Shown here in pieces: positions 1 to 5,940 of a stretch of 7,826 nucleotides of DNA (positions are counted from its first letter, which is position 1; every line of letters begins with the position of its first letter). This stretch comes from Candidatus Woesearchaeota archaeon. GTDB taxonomy: Archaea > Nanobdellota > Nanobdellia > SCGC-AAA011-G17 > UBA489. The notes beneath the pieces are model-generated. The model saw nothing but the letters and a program-made list of their open reading frames with translations, did no database searches and was not told the DNA's origin. A program made the position numbers and the translations under genes. The stretch lies in the NCBI GenBank assembly GCA_030679025.1, contig JAUXTV010000052.1, positions 1 through 7,826 of the forward strand. Direction: 5' to 3'.

Positions 1-118
1 CTCTGAAAACTCCGCCTTCGTGACCTACATCTTCACCTAAAACGACAACACTTTTATCTTTAGCCATTTCTTGATGCAACGCAAGATTGATTGCTTCTAC
101 GATGTTAAGCTGGGACAT
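1..118 (-). CDS. pdhB: Pyruvate dehydrogenase E1 component, beta subunit (N-terminal fragment, cut by window edge)
   Basis: Only the first 39 codons are in the window; the gene runs off base 1. The fragment begins [18 protein letters not shown] and contains LGEDVG followed by GGVFR, the conserved N-terminal pattern of E1 beta subunits of pyruvate and branched-chain 2-oxoacid dehydrogenases. The beta subunit pairs with E1 alpha to form the alpha2beta2 thiamine-diphosphate enzyme that decarboxylates the 2-oxoacid and reductively acylates the lipoyl arm of E2. The ATG at 118-116 lies inside the end of lipA (14-base overlap), and a GGAG Shine-Dalgarno sits four bases before it, so translation is probably coupled to lipA. 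Its partner pdhA lies 1.6 kb upstream, on the far side of lipB and lipA. Pyruvate is favoured over branched-chain substrates by analogy with pdhA; the sequence alone does not settle this. Confidence 0.88.
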   Translation of the reverse strand, partial: MSQLNIVEAINLALHQEMAKDKSVVVLGEDVGHEGGVFR

Positions 119-998
119 ATATCTCCTCTTTTTTTAAAATATTTTTTATAAATAATTCTCCTGCGCGATAGGAACTTCTGACAAATGGTCCTGCAGCAGC
201 ATATTTGAATCCTAACTTATTTGCGAGCTGTTCATACTGCTTAAATATTTCTGGTTTTACATATTCCTGCACTTCTACTTGTTTTTGTGATGGTCTTAAA
301 TATTGCCCTAAAGTAATGAAATCAACGCCATTTGCTCTAAGATCTTGCATTGCTTGCTCTACGTCTTCTTTGATTTCTCCTAAACCTAGCATGATTGATG
401 ATTTTGTATAGATCCTAGGATTTATTTTTTTTACAGCCGCTAATATTGCTAAAGACTGAGCATATCCAGCTCTAGGATCTCTTACTTTTTTCTGCAATCG
501 CTCTGTTGTTTCTATATTATGCGCAATGACATCTGGACCAGCAGCAATAATAGTTTTAAGGCAGTCTATATTTCCACGAAAATCTGGAATTAATACTTCA
601 ACTAAAATATCTTGTTCTTTGAGTTTTTTTATACAGTTAGCAAAATGCTGCGCGCCTTGATCTGGCAAATCATCTCTATCCACTGATGTAATTACAATAT
701 AATCTAACTTCCACTTTTTGACTGCAAGAGCTAACTTTTCAGGTTCTTTTTCATCTATGGGTTTTCCTTTGATCATCTTTTTTACATGACAAAATCTGCA
801 GCCACGTGTACAAGTATCTCCCAATACCATGAATGTAGCAGTTCCACCACTCCAGCACTCTGGAATATTAGGACAATGCGCTTCTTCACATACAGTTACT
901 AAACCCAATTCTTTTAGAGTTTTTTTTACATCTTTAAACTCATCAGTAAGCGTTAGATTCATTCTCAACCATTCAGGCTTATTTTTCGACATTACCAT
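105..998 (-). CDS. lipA: Lipoyl synthase (radical SAM)
   Basis: LipA inserts two sulfur atoms at C6 and C8 of the octanoyl group carried on a lipoyl domain, giving the lipoyl cofactor. At 297 residues it has normal family length. All hallmarks are present: the auxiliary 4Fe-4S cluster motif CX4CX5C (Cys37, Cys42, Cys48), the radical SAM motif CX3CX2C (Cys63, Cys67, Cys70), the [16 protein letters not shown] block (104-119), and the C-terminal RSSY motif (274-277) whose serine ligates the auxiliary cluster. It should therefore be active. The gene follows lipB with a 7-base overlap. Two starts are possible. ATG at 998 has a purine-rich GAGAGAAG upstream. ATG at 992 (codon 3) shares its A with the lipB stop as TAATG, a classic coupling arrangement. 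Both leave the conserved core intact. Confidence 0.97.
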   Translation of the reverse strand: MVMSKNKPEWLRMNLTLTDEFKDVKKTLKELGLVTVCEEAHCPNIPECWSGGTATFMVLGDTCTRGCRFCHVKKMIKGKPIDEKEPEKLALAVKKWKLDYIVITSVDRDDLPDQGAQHFANCIKKLKEQDILVEVLIPDFRGNIDCLKTIIAAGPDVIAHNIETTERLQKKVRDPRAGYAQSLAILAAVKKINPRIYTKSSIMLGLGEIKEDVEQAMQDLRANGVDFITLGQYLRPSQKQVEVQEYVKPEIFKQYEQLANKLGFKYAAAGPFVRSSYRAGELFIKNILKKEEIYVPA

Positions 999-1732
999 TT
1001 TAGCTTCTCTCTCAATTGCTCTTTTACTACTTCTTTTACTTGATTCATGTCTACTTCTCTTCCCAGTATTTCCTTCATTGAAGTCATTACATCATACTGA
1101 AAACCACAAGGGTGGATTTTTTGAAAAAAAGCTAAATCTGTATTAACGTTCATAGCAAATCCATGCAGAGTAACAACCATTCTTTCATTAGCTTGCCGTG
1201 ATGATTCTCTTACTTCTACTCCTTGTGCTACTACTTTTCTATCCACACCTTCTACTTTATACCAAGCTCCTTTTATTCCTCGTTTGTTTGATCGTGGATC
1301 TACATCATGTTTTCTTGAGTATGCGTCAATACCTAATGATTTTAGAGTTGCTATTCCTACATCTTCTACTTGAGTTAGGAAAGCAGTATATTTATCAAAA
1401 GGCATTCTGCAAATAAAATAAGCAACTAATTGCCCAGGACCATGATAAGTTATTTTTCCTCCTCTTTGCACTTGGATTATTTCAGCAGGTAACTCTCCTT
1501 TTACTAATGCTCCTAATTCCTCCTCTTTGACATCTTTTCCTAATGTGTAAACGTGTGGATGTTCCAGAAGAAGCACTGTGTCTGTAATTTTATTCTGGTT
1601 TCTTAATACTACTAACTTTTCTTGCATATCTAATGCACTATGATAGTCTAGAGTACCTAATTCTACAACTGTCAGATCATCCCTTACTTTTGTTTCCTGC
1701 GCTTGTATTTGTACCACTCTTTCCAAACTCAT
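992..1732 (-). CDS. lipB: Lipoyl(octanoyl) transferase
   Basis: LipB transfers an octanoyl group from octanoyl-ACP to the acceptor lysine of lipoyl domains such as that of E2. At 246 residues it is slightly longer than common bacterial forms. Visible motifs are LLLEHPHVYTLGK (54-66), the signature RGGKITYHGPGQ (90-101), the HGFAMNV block (190-196) and HPCG (207-210). The expected catalytic pair is Lys166 (in RKVVAQGV) and Cys209. Extra length lies near 141-165 and in the SSRQANER stretch (177-184), between the lysine and HGFAMNV. These motifs separate it from LplA-type ligases and LipM. The ATG overlaps the pdhA stop as ATGA. AAGGAGG lies only one base from that ATG, so a TTG at codon 3 (1726-1724, six-base spacer) is an alternative start. 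The substrate implies an ACP-linked C8 source in the cell, which is notable for an archaeon. Confidence 0.96.
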   Translation of the reverse strand: MSLERVVQIQAQETKVRDDLTVVELGTLDYHSALDMQEKLVVLRNQNKITDTVLLLEHPHVYTLGKDVKEEELGALVKGELPAEIIQVQRGGKITYHGPGQLVAYFICRMPFDKYTAFLTQVEDVGIATLKSLGIDAYSRKHDVDPRSNKRGIKGAWYKVEGVDRKVVAQGVEVRESSRQANERMVVTLHGFAMNVNTDLAFFQKIHPCGFQYDVMTSMKEILGREVDMNQVKEVVKEQLREKLKW

Positions 1733-2808
1733 TCCTCCTTAACCTCTAGATTTTCTTGGAGATATTCAAATTGTTCCTTAAGTTCTGGAGTCATTTCAGC
1801 ATACATATATTTGAACATATCTTCTGGTTTTGTTGCTGCTGCAATTTTTCCTGCTTTGGCAACTGCTTCCTCAATTTGTTTTGTGCATTTCTTGACGAGA
1901 TCATCTTCATATTTTTTATTCCAGAGTCCTTTTTTCTGTAAATAGATTTTAAATCGTTTAATGGGATCACGGTCTTGCCAATATTTGACTTCTTTTTCAG
2001 AGCGATAGAGCGTTGGATCATCTGCTGTAGTATGAGGACCAATTCTGTAGGTTAAGGATTCGATCAATGTTGGACCTTTTCCTTTTCTTGCGTTTTCTAT
2101 TGCTTCTTTTGTTGCAGCATACAAAGCTAATGCATCATTGCCATCTACTTGAATTCCTGGAAATCCATAAGCGATTGCTTTTTGCGCGATGGTTTTGCTT
2201 GCGGTTTGAATATTTCTTGGAGTAGAAATTGCCCATTGATTGTTTTGACAAAAAATGATACAAGGCGCCTTGAAGACACCAGCGAAGTTCATGGCCTCAT
2301 GGAAATCTCCTTCTGATGTGCCGCCATCACCAAGAGCTACGACTGTGACTACTTTATGATTTTTTATTTTTGCTGCCATTGCTGCGCCAACACCGTGCAA
2401 AGTTTGGGAGCCTACTGGGACTGATACTGGAAAGTTATTAATGTTTTTAGGTGTTCTGTTGCCTTCTTCACAACCCATAAATGTCAAGTAAAATGATTCC
2501 AGAGGAGCTTCACGAGCTAATAAAATTCCTAATTCTCTAAAGGATGGAAAGAACCAATCTTGTTTCTGCATAGCAAAACCGACTGCTACTTGTGCTTCTT
2601 GTCCTAAGACTTGCGCGAAAGTTCCCATGCGGCCAGAACGTTGCAACTTCAGACCTTTATCATCAGCCATTCTAGTCAAGACCATACATTCGTACATCTT
2701 TTTTAGATCTGCAACGGAAAGCTTTGGCTCTAACAACTTATCGACATTACCCTCTTTATCTAAAATCTGCAGAAATTTTCCCTCTAATGGATTAAAATGT
2801 TCTATCAT
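1729..2808 (-). CDS. pdhA: Pyruvate dehydrogenase E1 component, alpha subunit
   Basis: This is the thiamine-diphosphate-binding subunit of the E1 heterotetramer, which decarboxylates pyruvate and passes the acetyl unit to lipoyl-E2. The 359 residues match the usual E1 alpha length. The ThDP/Mg motif begins at GDGGTSEGDF (160-169) and ends at NN (189-190). Upstream, FFPSFRELG (86-94) and GSQTLHGVGAAMA (133-145) are typical of the family. RIGPHTTADDPTLYRS (255-270) is the C-terminal loop region, close to Gram-positive-type PdhA proteins. It is the first gene of the pdhA-lipB-lipA-pdhB run. ATG 2808 is the first possible in-frame start, because an in-frame TGA lies three codons earlier. It has AGGTGA (2818-2823) at nine bases. 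A branched-chain or acetoin substrate cannot be excluded from sequence alone. Confidence 0.94.
   Translation of the reverse strand: MIEHFNPLEGKFLQILDKEGNVDKLLEPKLSVADLKKMYECMVLTRMADDKGLKLQRSGRMGTFAQVLGQEAQVAVGFAMQKQDWFFPSFRELGILLAREAPLESFYLTFMGCEEGNRTPKNINNFPVSVPVGSQTLHGVGAAMAAKIKNHKVVTVVALGDGGTSEGDFHEAMNFAGVFKAPCIIFCQNNQWAISTPRNIQTASKTIAQKAIAYGFPGIQVDGNDALALYAATKEAIENARKGKGPTLIESLTYRIGPHTTADDPTLYRSEKEVKYWQDRDPIKRFKIYLQKKGLWNKKYEDDLVKKCTKQIEEAVAKAGKIAAATKPEDMFKYMYAEMTPELKEQFEYLQENLEVKEE
1734..1740 (-). promoter_or_regulatory. Strong Shine-Dalgarno AAGGAGG before lipB, unusually close to the ATG
   Basis: AAGGAGG on the minus strand is contained in the last sense codons of pdhA (…Val-Lys-Glu-Glu-stop). 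Only one base separates it from the ATG that overlaps the pdhA stop. Normal spacing is roughly 5-9 bases, which would favour the TTG two codons further on (1726-1724). The site therefore bears directly on which start lipB uses. Confidence 0.6.
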
Positions 2809-2817
2809 CCTCTTTTT

Positions 2818-2853
2818 TCACCTGCTTTTTGACTTCTTTTTCTTCTCTTAAAT
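2818..2853 (-). promoter_or_regulatory. Probable promoter and ribosome binding site of the pdhA-lipB-lipA-pdhB operon
   Basis: A weak TATA-like ATTTAAG (2847-2853) is centred about 42 bases before the pdhA ATG. The Shine-Dalgarno AGGTGA (2818-2823) lies nine bases before it. The same spacing recurs at the thioredoxin-like gene and the permease, which supports a short-leadered promoter. The TATA match is imperfect, so read-through from the winged-helix gene, which ends 54 bases upstream, is also possible. Confidence 0.4.
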
Positions 2854-2862
2854 GTTATCTTT

Positions 2863-3150
2863 TTATCCTATTCTTGTTCCTTTGCTGATTGCTTTTCTTA
2901 ACTTAGAGTTATTATTATAAGTCCATAACACTTTTTCATCATGAACTACAATTTTACCACTATACTCGAGATAGTCAATGATACTCATCAATGTTTGATG
3001 CATAACTTGTTTAGGTAATCTTCTTTTTAGTTCAGCGATAGTTAACACTTCATCAGTATTCATGAGTGTTTCCTCTACCATAAGTAAGGTATTTAGTGTT
3101 GGTGATCTTTGTTCACTATATTCACGTTTGCGTAGTTTGATTTCTAACAT
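2863..3150 (-). CDS. Small winged-helix DNA-binding protein, probable autoregulated transcription factor
   Basis: This 95-residue basic protein has a clear winged helix-turn-helix layout. A first helix spans about 17-30 (SPTLNTLLMVEETLM). A second helix at 37-45 (LTIAELKRRL) and a probable recognition helix at 48-64 (KQVMHQTLMSIIDYLEYSG) follow. A beta wing at 66-79 (KIVVHDEKVLWTYN) and a basic tail (83-95) complete it. The SPTLNT…MVEETL opening and the DYLEYSGKI…W-Y pattern resemble small stand-alone winged-helix proteins I recall from archaeal genomes; I know of no defined function for them. The ATG at 3150 is preceded by a TATA box 28 bases upstream and no Shine-Dalgarno, so the mRNA is probably leaderless. 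Two operator-like repeats fill the gap between TATA and ATG, which suggests autorepression. As the gene just before pdhA, it is a candidate regulator of the pdh/lipoate operon; this is inference. Confidence 0.8.
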   Translation of the reverse strand: MLEIKLRKREYSEQRSPTLNTLLMVEETLMNTDEVLTIAELKRRLPKQVMHQTLMSIIDYLEYSGKIVVHDEKVLWTYNNNSKLRKAISKGTRIG

Positions 3151-3177
3151 ATCAACTGATATAGTATCAACTGATAT
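3151..3177 (-). repeat. Tandem 12-base direct repeat, operator-like, at the winged-helix gene start
   Basis: Two exact copies of ATATCAGTTGAT (minus-strand reading) lie at 3166-3177 and 3151-3162, separated by three bases, giving a 15-base period. Each contains ATCAnnTGAT, a palindrome with four-base arms. The pair begins at the edge of the TATA box and ends at the ATG, covering the predicted transcription start. A protein bound here would block initiation. The adjacent winged-helix product is the obvious candidate binder. Confidence 0.7.
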
Positions 3178-3182
3178 ATAAA
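3174..3182 (-). promoter_or_regulatory. Archaeal TATA box for the winged-helix gene (leaderless)
   Basis: The minus strand reads TTTATATAT here, a near-consensus archaeal box A, centred 28 bases before the ATG at 3150. Transcription would start at or within a couple of bases of the start codon. The box lies only 11 bases past the stop of the upstream thioredoxin-like gene, so the winged-helix gene appears to have its own promoter. Confidence 0.7.
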
Positions 3183-3192
3183 TCTTCTCTTT

Positions 3193-3501
3193 TTATTTCC
3201 CTAAAGCCCATTTCTTGAATGTTTCATAATCTGTGCTGCCACAAATCCATTTTTTAGTTGCTGTGTTGTAGAAGAAAGGAACTCCTCCACATTTACCGCC
3301 ATCTAACTGCTGCAATAGTTTTTGATTTTGAGCATTATGCCAAACTTCAAGCCTGGTTAACTTGACTTTTTCTTCCTTTTCCAAACGCTCTACTAAGGGA
3401 TCCATTTCCTTGCAATGCACACATTCAGTACCATAGAAATCATAGAGAATTCCTTCTTGTTTTGTTGTTGCTTTAGGAGCTTCTTTTTTAGCTGCTGGCA
3501 T
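3193..3501 (-). CDS. Thioredoxin-fold protein with CVHC motif
   Basis: This 102-residue protein is a compact thioredoxin-like domain after a basic Ala/Lys-rich tail of about 15 residues. The redox motif is Cys27-Val-His-Cys30 in YGTECVHCKEMDPL, placed after the first strand as in thioredoxins and glutaredoxins. GGVPFFYN (72-79) supplies the cis-proline (Pro75) that faces the active site. A third cysteine (Cys71) precedes GGVP and a fourth (Cys87) follows in WICGS. No signal peptide or membrane segment is seen, so it should be cytoplasmic. Its likely role is thiol-disulfide exchange, but CxHC pairs also occur in metal-handling proteins and the natural partner is unknown. The ATG at 3501 is fixed by an excellent Shine-Dalgarno, GAGGTGATC. 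It has its own TATA-like element and lies 62 bases after the upstream gene. Confidence 0.87.
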   Translation of the reverse strand: MPAAKKEAPKATTKQEGILYDFYGTECVHCKEMDPLVERLEKEEKVKLTRLEVWHNAQNQKLLQQLDGGKCGGVPFFYNTATKKWICGSTDYETFKKWALGK

Positions 3502-3505
3502 GTAT

Positions 3506-3548
3506 GATCACCTCTTTCTCAAATGAAGGATATGAGGTAATTTAAAAA
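3506..3548 (-). promoter_or_regulatory. Promoter and near-perfect Shine-Dalgarno of the thioredoxin-like gene
   Basis: The minus strand has TTTTTAAATT (3539-3548), a TATA-like box about 42 bases before the ATG. It is followed by GAGGTGATC (3506-3514), which matches the complement of the 16S rRNA 3' end over nine bases, four bases before the ATG. This predicts a short leader of about 15-20 bases and strong initiation. Confidence 0.55.
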
Positions 3549-3563
3549 GGTATCTTTATTGTT

Positions 3564-3971
3564 TCAAAGATGGAGAAAATAGCTTTTGCCTTCTGGCGCT
3601 TCGTTTTTCGTCATTAATCGCTGATACTCAGGATCATAAATCTTTACAATCTTAAAATCTCCGCTGGTTTTCCCAGCAATCATAGTTTGCCGCACTATAT
3701 GCACATGGCCCCAATAGAGCCAGTCTCCCTTGGGCATTTCTTCCACTAAGAACACGCGCGTTGGAGGTCGAGGATATATTCTTTCACCAGGATTCCAGAA
3801 GGTAAATGTTCTGCCTACAAATCTTTGTGATTCCGCAGGTGTTTTTAGATGATCTTCCAAATTAAGACCTACAGGAAATCCTCTTGCTTTAGAAATTTTT
3901 AAAGTGTCGTTGAACTCGATTTGACTTCCCATACTTCTCTTCTTTTTCTTTCCTTTAATAATGTGCTTCAT
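3564..3971 (-). CDS. Conserved protein of unknown function (small cytoplasmic domain)
   Basis: I cannot assign a function to this 135-residue protein. The core reads MGSQIEFNDTLKIS (14-27), then a middle segment with RTFTFWNPGERIYPRPP (54-70), RVFLVEEMPKGDWLYWGHVH (72-91) and a tail with TSGDFKIVKIYDPEYQRL. This IEFNDTL…LYWGHVHI…SGxFKI pattern resembles small uncharacterised proteins I recall from archaea and candidate bacterial phyla. It looks all-beta, with conserved Trp/Tyr/His residues in WLYWGHVH. No membrane segment or signal is visible. The start is uncertain. ATG 3971 adds a lysine-rich 13-residue tail (MKHIIKGKKKKRS), whereas ATG 3932 (residue 14) begins exactly at the conserved core. 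Neither has a good Shine-Dalgarno. It faces the divergent promoter region shared with the 4094 gene. Confidence 0.75.
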   Translation of the reverse strand: MKHIIKGKKKKRSMGSQIEFNDTLKISKARGFPVGLNLEDHLKTPAESQRFVGRTFTFWNPGERIYPRPPTRVFLVEEMPKGDWLYWGHVHIVRQTMIAGKTSGDFKIVKIYDPEYQRLMTKNEAPEGKSYFLHL

Positions 3972-3979
3972 TCTGCTCT

Positions 3980-4053
3980 AGTAGTTACTTTTTACTGAGC
4001 AATTTTTAACGAGTTATTTTCTTTTATTTTGTATTCTCTTAAGAGTAGTTACT
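3980..4053. repeat. Pair of exact palindromic 10-mers AGTAGTTACT in the divergent promoter region
   Basis: AGTAGTTACT occurs at 3980-3989 and again at 4044-4053. The 10-mer is itself AGTA-GT-TACT, a palindrome with four-base arms and a two-base centre. One copy sits just before the minus-strand gene start at 3971. The other sits 10 bases upstream of the plus-strand TATA box at 4064. A separate perfect palindrome, CTCTTAAGAG (4036-4045), abuts the second copy. The placement suggests operators for shared control of the two divergent genes. The 122 bases 3972-4093 contain no plausible gene. Confidence 0.5.
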
Positions 4054-4063
4054 GATAGCAAGA

Positions 4064-4071
4064 TTTATATA
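4064..4071 (+). promoter_or_regulatory. Consensus archaeal TATA box for the two-TM protein (leaderless)
   Basis: TTTATATA at 4064-4071 matches the archaeal box A consensus and is preceded by the purine-rich AGCAAGA, compatible with a BRE. Its centre is about 26 bases before the ATG at 4094, so transcription should start at the start codon. No Shine-Dalgarno is present in TACTTCTTTTTTCTTGGCTT upstream of the ATG. Confidence 0.75.
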
Positions 4072-4093
4072 CTTCTTTTTTCTTGGCTTTTGT

Positions 4094-4609
4094 ATGACTG
4101 AACAAACTATGACCTCATGGGAAAGAGAATCTGCAATTAGGAAAGCATATCATAAACGTTATGGAAGTCATACTCGTAAATATGTGATTGCTTCAGTTCT
4201 TGCTTTGGGCGCTGTAGTGACTTCAAAAGTTACTAATCAAAACCCCTATGTTAATCGCCCAGCAGTTTTAGCTTATACAGAAACGAATAGACAGCTTTCT
4301 CAATTATTGAATTATCAACCTAATACACAACCAGTTCCCTCTTTAGACCAACTCTTGCCTGCAGAAGCCTTAACAAATGTTAATATTCACTCCAGTCAAT
4401 TTCATACTTCCTTAGAGACTCATGTTGCTTCTCTTAAACAAACTGCAGCAACACTCCAGCAACATCCTGATGTTATTCAATATCATAATCAAGCTTCTCA
4501 GAATATAATTAATAATTATTTTATTGGTGGAGCAGCCATGGGTCTTTGTTTAATTGCACTTGCTAGAGTGCTTCAGCTTGGCCGTCAAAAAAATAAATCT
4601 ATAAAATAA
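4094..4609 (+). CDS. Uncharacterised membrane protein with two predicted transmembrane segments
   Basis: This 171-residue protein is not recognised. The N-terminus (1-29) is rich in Lys, Arg and His and should be cytoplasmic. A hydrophobic segment at about 30-43 (YVIASVLALGAVVT) is followed by a polar loop of roughly 95 residues rich in Gln, Asn, Thr and His. A second hydrophobic segment at about 142-160 (YFIGGAAMGLCLIALARVL) precedes a short basic tail (QLGRQKNKSIK). By the positive-inside rule both ends are cytoplasmic and the loop (46-140) is outside. The loop has helical heptad-like stretches around 58-75 and 103-124 and no cysteines, so no disulfides. It is the only plus-strand gene here, divergent from the 3971 gene, with a strong leaderless promoter. 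Convergence with the permease leaves 50 bases between their stops. Confidence 0.72.
   Translation: MTEQTMTSWERESAIRKAYHKRYGSHTRKYVIASVLALGAVVTSKVTNQNPYVNRPAVLAYTETNRQLSQLLNYQPNTQPVPSLDQLLPAEALTNVNIHSSQFHTSLETHVASLKQTAATLQQHPDVIQYHNQASQNIINNYFIGGAAMGLCLIALARVLQLGRQKNKSIK
4587..4597 (-). terminator. Possible U-rich archaeal terminator for the permease gene
   Basis: Reading the minus strand downstream of the permease stop at 4660, the first strong T-run is TTTATTTTTTT, inside the 3' end of the convergent plus-strand gene. Archaeal RNA polymerase commonly terminates at such T-tracts without a hairpin. On the coding strand it simply encodes Lys-Asn-Lys, so it may be coincidental. Confidence 0.25.
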
Positions 4610-4659
4610 GAACTTGCTGCTTTTCGTGCTTCTGAACCTTCTGATCCAGTACTCTTTGC

Positions 4660-5934
4660 CTAAATAAATACTTGAATAATATTTTGAATACTGAAATAGA
4701 GCAACACTGCAGAAGTTATTATTCCCAGCACAGGAATTACAGGTATACGCGCAATAGTTCCAGAAACTTGGAATATTCTTTTCATCTTTGGCTCTTTGAA
4801 GCGCAAAACAATGACTGCTAAGTTAATCATGATAAATGTGATAAACAAAGTAGCTGTGGCAATGTTAGCAACTAAATTGAGATCTTTGACAAATACAAAT
4901 ACTATAGTTAACAACAATAATAACTCTATAGCTCGATAAGGAGTACTGGTTTTAGGATCTATTTGTGCTAAGAATTTAGGCAATGCTTTTTCTCCTGCAA
5001 TCCCATAGACAAAACGAGATGCAGTTACGATTTCCATCAATGCTGTGCCTGCTGTAGAAATCAAAGCGATTAATGCTAATAAAATAAATGCTCCCTTTCC
5101 CCATAAAGTTTCTGCGACTAGGGCCATGGGCGCTTCAGATGCTCCAAGCTGCTGCCAAGGAACAATAGCTACTACTGCTAGCGCGACTAAAATATAGACT
5201 ACTGAAGAAATTATCACGGATAAAATCATAGCTCTTGGAATTGTTTTCTTTGGATTTTTTGTTTCCTCTGTCAGACGAGCAACATTTTCAAAACCCATGT
5301 AAGCAAAAAACATTAACGCTGATGCACTTAAGACACCTGGCAAACCATAGGGCATTTCCAGCAGATTTATTTTAGTAATATTCTTGAATCCCGCTGTTAT
5401 AATCATGAGGAGACCACCAACACCAACAATAGTTAAGACAGTATTTACAGAACAGGATTGTCTGAGACCACAATAATCTATAGAAGCAATACCAATGACT
5501 AAAATAATCGCTGTCATTACAATAGGGATATTAGTAAGACTATGGAGATACTGCGCAAAACTTAAGGAGACTGTCGCGATGGCAACGACTGCTGTAATAA
5601 TTAACATACAACCAATAATTAAAGCAATTCTTTTTCCGAAGGCATGCTTGGCATAATCATATTCTTCTGCATCTCTTGGAAACATAGAAGCTAATTCTCC
5701 ATAACTTAATCCTGTGAAGATAGCAATACAAGCGCCAATGACAAATGCCAACCATAGAGCATTACCAGCAGTTTGTGTTCCAATACCTATTAATGCGTAA
5801 ATGCCTGCACCGATAATGATGCCTACACCAGAGATAGTTGTTTGCCCAAGATTGAGATTTCTATGCAGACAAGGCTTATGAGGAGGACATGCTTTATGCT
5901 GAAGAAATTGATGGCTCTTTTCACGACGTAGCAC
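4660..5934 (-). CDS. APC-superfamily amino acid/polyamine permease
   Basis: This is a secondary transporter of the amino acid-polyamine-organocation superfamily, 424 residues, with about eleven clear membrane segments. TM1 carries the unwound substrate-binding motif GVGIIIGAGIYALIG (36-50). Further hallmarks are SYGELASMFPRDAEEYDYAK (77-96) after TM2 and GFENVARLTEETKNPKKTIP (214-233) after TM6. The substrate is probably an amino acid or amine; cation coupling is expected for the family but cannot be read here. The N-terminal 25-residue tail is unusual, with His8, His13, Cys16, His19, Cys22 and His24. The start is GTG at 5934: an in-frame TAA lies two codons upstream, no ATG is available before residue 84, and GGGGTG lies six bases before it. 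It has its own TATA-like element 54 bases past fabH, so it is probably a separate unit. Confidence 0.93.
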   Translation of the reverse strand: MLRREKSHQFLQHKACPPHKPCLHRNLNLGQTTISGVGIIIGAGIYALIGIGTQTAGNALWLAFVIGACIAIFTGLSYGELASMFPRDAEEYDYAKHAFGKRIALIIGCMLIITAVVAIATVSLSFAQYLHSLTNIPIVMTAIILVIGIASIDYCGLRQSCSVNTVLTIVGVGGLLMIITAGFKNITKINLLEMPYGLPGVLSASALMFFAYMGFENVARLTEETKNPKKTIPRAMILSVIISSVVYILVALAVVAIVPWQQLGASEAPMALVAETLWGKGAFILLALIALISTAGTALMEIVTASRFVYGIAGEKALPKFLAQIDPKTSTPYRAIELLLLLTIVFVFVKDLNLVANIATATLFITFIMINLAVIVLRFKEPKMKRIFQVSGTIARIPVIPVLGIITSAVLLYFSIQNIIQVFI

Positions 5935-5940
5935 TGTTTA

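Noticed and set aside
829..1416. Plus-strand open frames opposite lipA and lipB, including a very Leu-rich one at 1198-1416
   Set aside because: They are antisense to conserved lipA/lipB coding sequence. Their hydrophobic composition comes from the Lys/Glu-rich opposite strand, and there is no promoter or ribosome binding site.
1729..2042. Overlapping 83-residue minus-strand frame inside pdhA
   Set aside because: It is an out-of-frame shadow of the conserved pdhA C-terminus, with no initiation signal or recognisable domain.
2986..3000. Perfect inverted repeat CATCAA-TGT-TTGATG, with half sites similar to the upstream ATCAnnTGAT operator
   Set aside because: It lies inside the winged-helix recognition-helix codons, its centre spacing differs from the operator copies, and there is only one copy. 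It is more likely coincidence, though a secondary site cannot be excluded.
4610..4659. Hairpin terminator between the convergent membrane protein and permease genes
   Set aside because: No convincing stem-loop followed by a T-run is seen in these 50 bases. Only a T-tract within the neighbouring gene was noted, at low confidence.
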